Below, piece after piece: positions 6,205-7,716 of a stretch of DNA of 7,716 nt; position 1 is the stretch's first letter, and every line of letters begins with the position of its first letter. Where the stretch lies: positions 1 to 7,716 of the forward strand of contig CAVUCE010000018.1 of the NCBI GenBank assembly GCA_963739985.1, in the 5' to 3' direction. The translations under genes were made by a program, and so were the position numbers. Source of the stretch: CAVUCE01 sp963739985. GTDB lineage: Bacteria > Bacteroidota > Ignavibacteria > Ignavibacteriales > Ignavibacteriaceae. The notes under the pieces are model-generated. The model saw only the letters and a list, made by a program, of their open reading frames with translations, did no database searches and was not told the origin of the DNA.

Positions 6205-7452
6205 TTATTCTTTTATCCACTCAATTAATCCTTTAAAGGAAGGCCTTTTTCCGTAAGATAAAATACCAATCTTAAATAATTTTGATGCAATACTAACGGT
6301 AATGTAGATGGAAAGTAACATTATTAGTATTGTTGTGACGAAATCAATTGGGGAAATTTGGGTGACATTTAACCTGATCATCATTATGGACGGCAGAGTA
6401 AACGGAATGTATGATAGTATTTTTACTATTAAAGAATTTGGACTTTCGACAGCAGAAACTGATAGCGCAACCGGTATAACCAAAATTATGCTCAAGTAAC
6501 TTGTAATTTGCTGTGCTTCTTGTTCTGTAGATACTATTGAACCAACACTCACAAAAATTGATGTGTAAAAAATGAATCCTAGGATAAAATAAAACATTAT
6601 CGGGATAATATTTTGAAAGACTTCAATCGGAATAACTTGATTTATTGCCAACACTAAACCTATCAGAAGCCAAAGGAACATCTGCGTTAAACCAAGCGAG
6701 CCTAATCCAAATACTTTCCCGACTAATAGTTCATCAGCAGTACAACTGGAAACAAGTATTTCTATTAAACGATTTGATTTTTCCTCAACTAAGCTTCTGA
6801 CCAACATTCCGCCAGAAGATAAAATCATGAGCATTAGAAGCATCACAAAAATAAATGAAGTAAAAAATAAACTCAGAAAATCAGATTTAGATTCCTCGCC
6901 GTTCTTTTCAATTTTAATTTGAGTGATTTTCGGCGAACTCTCTATCTCAGAAATAATTGAGTCCGGTACACCGGCGGATTTCAATTTTAATCGAGTAAAT
7001 GTATTAGTTAACGATTCTTTTATTCTGCTAAAGTCCTTTATGGCTCCGGTATTTAAAGTTCTATATTCGGCACTAACGGACTTTGAGTTTTCGCCTTTTA
7101 ATAGTATGTAACCGGCAATTTTACTCTTAACAACATCTTTGTCGGCATTTTTTTTCAACGTTTCAAAAGTTTTAGTGAATATGTAAAGATTTATCACTAC
7201 ATAGTTTGGTTGCCCGTCATCAATGCGATAGCTTTCCAGTTCCGTTTTAATTTGTTTAAAGTATACACCGGAAGTATCTAACACACCAATAAGTTTTGTA
7301 GATTCACTTTGATGAGAAGCTAGCATTGTTGGAAATATACTCATCCCGATCAGGATTAACGGAGTTAGAATTAATGATACGAGAAAAGTTTTGGTTTTAA
7401 CCTTTTCAAAATATTCCCAGCGAGCTACGGAAAATGCTTTGTTAAAATTCAT
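6205..7452 (-). CDS. ABC-2 type transporter permease (NatB/ABC2_membrane_3-like)
   Basis: This is the membrane subunit of an ABC exporter. The 415 residues follow the usual plan: a short N-terminal cytosolic segment with ARWEYFEKVKTKTF (10-23), a first membrane helix (about 23-44), an extracytoplasmic domain of about 150 residues (45-190), then five membrane segments (about 193-213, 250-271, 282-304, 316-337 and 366-388). The cytosolic hallmark of ABC-2 permeases, EEKSNRLIEILVSS followed by ELLVGKVFG (223-249), is intact, and the C-terminal LSYGKRPSFKGL block is typical of Bacteroidota-type homologues. The ATG at 7452-7450 starts 7 nt after the stop of the ATP-binding gene, so the two are cotranscribed. 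The substrate cannot be read from the sequence; sodium export (NatAB) or drug/peptide efflux are known roles for relatives. The gene looks intact, though its partner is frameshifted. Confidence 0.85.
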   Translation of the reverse strand: MNFNKAFSVARWEYFEKVKTKTFLVSLILTPLILIGMSIFPTMLASHQSESTKLIGVLDTSGVYFKQIKTELESYRIDDGQPNYVVINLYIFTKTFETLKKNADKDVVKSKIAGYILLKGENSKSVSAEYRTLNTGAIKDFSRIKESLTNTFTRLKLKSAGVPDSIISEIESSPKITQIKIEKNGEESKSDFLSLFFTSFIFVMLLMLMILSSGGMLVRSLVEEKSNRLIEILVSSCTADELLVGKVFGLGSLGLTQMFLWLLIGLVLAINQVIPIEVFQNIIPIMFYFILGFIFYTSIFVSVGSIVSTEQEAQQITSYLSIILVIPVALSVSAVESPNSLIVKILSYIPFTLPSIMMIRLNVTQISPIDFVTTILIMLLSIYITVSIASKLFKIGILSYGKRPSFKGLIEWIKE

Positions 7453-7459
7453 AAAATTG

Positions 7460-7716
7460 TCAGTTCTTCTGAATGGCGTCTATGAAAATTTTATTCAGAG
7501 TTGGTTCCACAATCGAAAAGTGTGTTATATCTAATTTATTCGAAATCTCTTTAAGAAAATTTGAAGGTGCAATTTCATCTTTTAACTGTATCTCTCATAA
7601 TTGCTGTAGATATCAAGATGAATTATGTTCTTGTTATCATTTAGAAAATTAGCATTCCCTTCAAATTCTATTTTAACATTATTTTTACTGAATTGTTTTT
7701 TTAATTGCGAAATAGT
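7460..7716 (-). pseudogene. ABC transporter ATP-binding protein, C-terminal end, frameshifted
   Basis: Only the 3' end is in the window, so the Walker motifs lie beyond position 7716. The first frame reads 44 codons (TISQLKKQFSKNNVKIEFEG and on) to a TAA at 7584-7582. The sequence then continues in the -1 frame from about 7588 for 42 codons (QLKDEIAPSNFL to FSIVEPTLNKIFIDAIQKN), ending in TGA at 7462-7460. The F-x-x-x-E-P-T-L-N-x-I-F motif is the characteristic end of ABC-2-associated ATPases (DUF4162-type C-terminal domain), and the spacing to the permease (7 nt) confirms that this is the natural 3' end. The break lies within a window of about 12 nt at the GAGAGA tract (complement of 7591-7596); removing one GA gives NYEIQLKDEIA in one frame. 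It could be a real mutation, an assembly or sequencing error, or a truncated but still functional ATPase lacking about 42 C-terminal residues. Confidence 0.75.

Noticed and set aside
1..7716. Search for a novel multi-gene system (defence, biosynthesis or CRISPR)
   Set aside because: The genes are an IS3 element, two secreted proteins, a PrsW protease and an ABC exporter. Their spacing shows separate transcription units and nothing links them functionally.

Overview
This A+T-rich window comes from a Bacteroidota/Chlorobiota-type bacterium, most likely of the Ignavibacteria. The best clue is the C-terminal type IX secretion (T9SS) sorting domain of the large minus-strand gene: its LNQNYPNPFNP motif, followed by the V-x-x-x-L-Y-D-I-T-G-R-E block, is typical of secreted proteins in that group. 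The assignment rests on recognised sequence style, not on a search.

Layout. From about 7 to 1384, on the plus strand, lies an IS3-family insertion sequence with overlapping orfA and orfB, a canonical A_AAA_AAG slippery site and an intact D,D(35)E catalytic triad. It appears to have landed inside a minus-strand gene for a secreted TIGR03790-like protein. Only the first 140 codons of that gene remain in the window (1384-1806). Immediately upstream in the same operon (13-bp gap) is an 871-residue secreted protein (1820-4435): signal peptide, about 14 YCF48/BNR-like beta-propeller blades, a choice-of-anchor D-like Ig domain and the T9SS domain. A gene-poor stretch of about 500 bp (4436-4935) follows. 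It holds only a doubtful small membrane ORF and an orphan open frame.

From 4936 to 5889 (minus) is a PrsW-family intramembrane metalloprotease with its EE, E-N and H motifs. The 315-bp spacer at 5890-6204 is full of perfect hairpins and inverted repeats and includes a probable terminator for the operon to its right. From 6205 to 7716 (minus) is an ABC-2 type exporter pair: a complete permease and, 7 bp upstream of it, the 3' end of its ATP-binding subunit. The ATPase gene carries a frameshift about 40 codons before its natural stop, most simply explained by one extra GA unit in a GAGAGA tract.

How the parts work together. All host genes lie on the minus strand in three transcription units: the secreted propeller plus TIGR03790-like pair, PrsW alone, and the ABC ATPase plus permease. 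The IS runs against them. I see no convincing new defence, biosynthetic or regulatory system. The points most worth a second look are the IS disruption, the ATPase frameshift and the palindrome-dense spacer.
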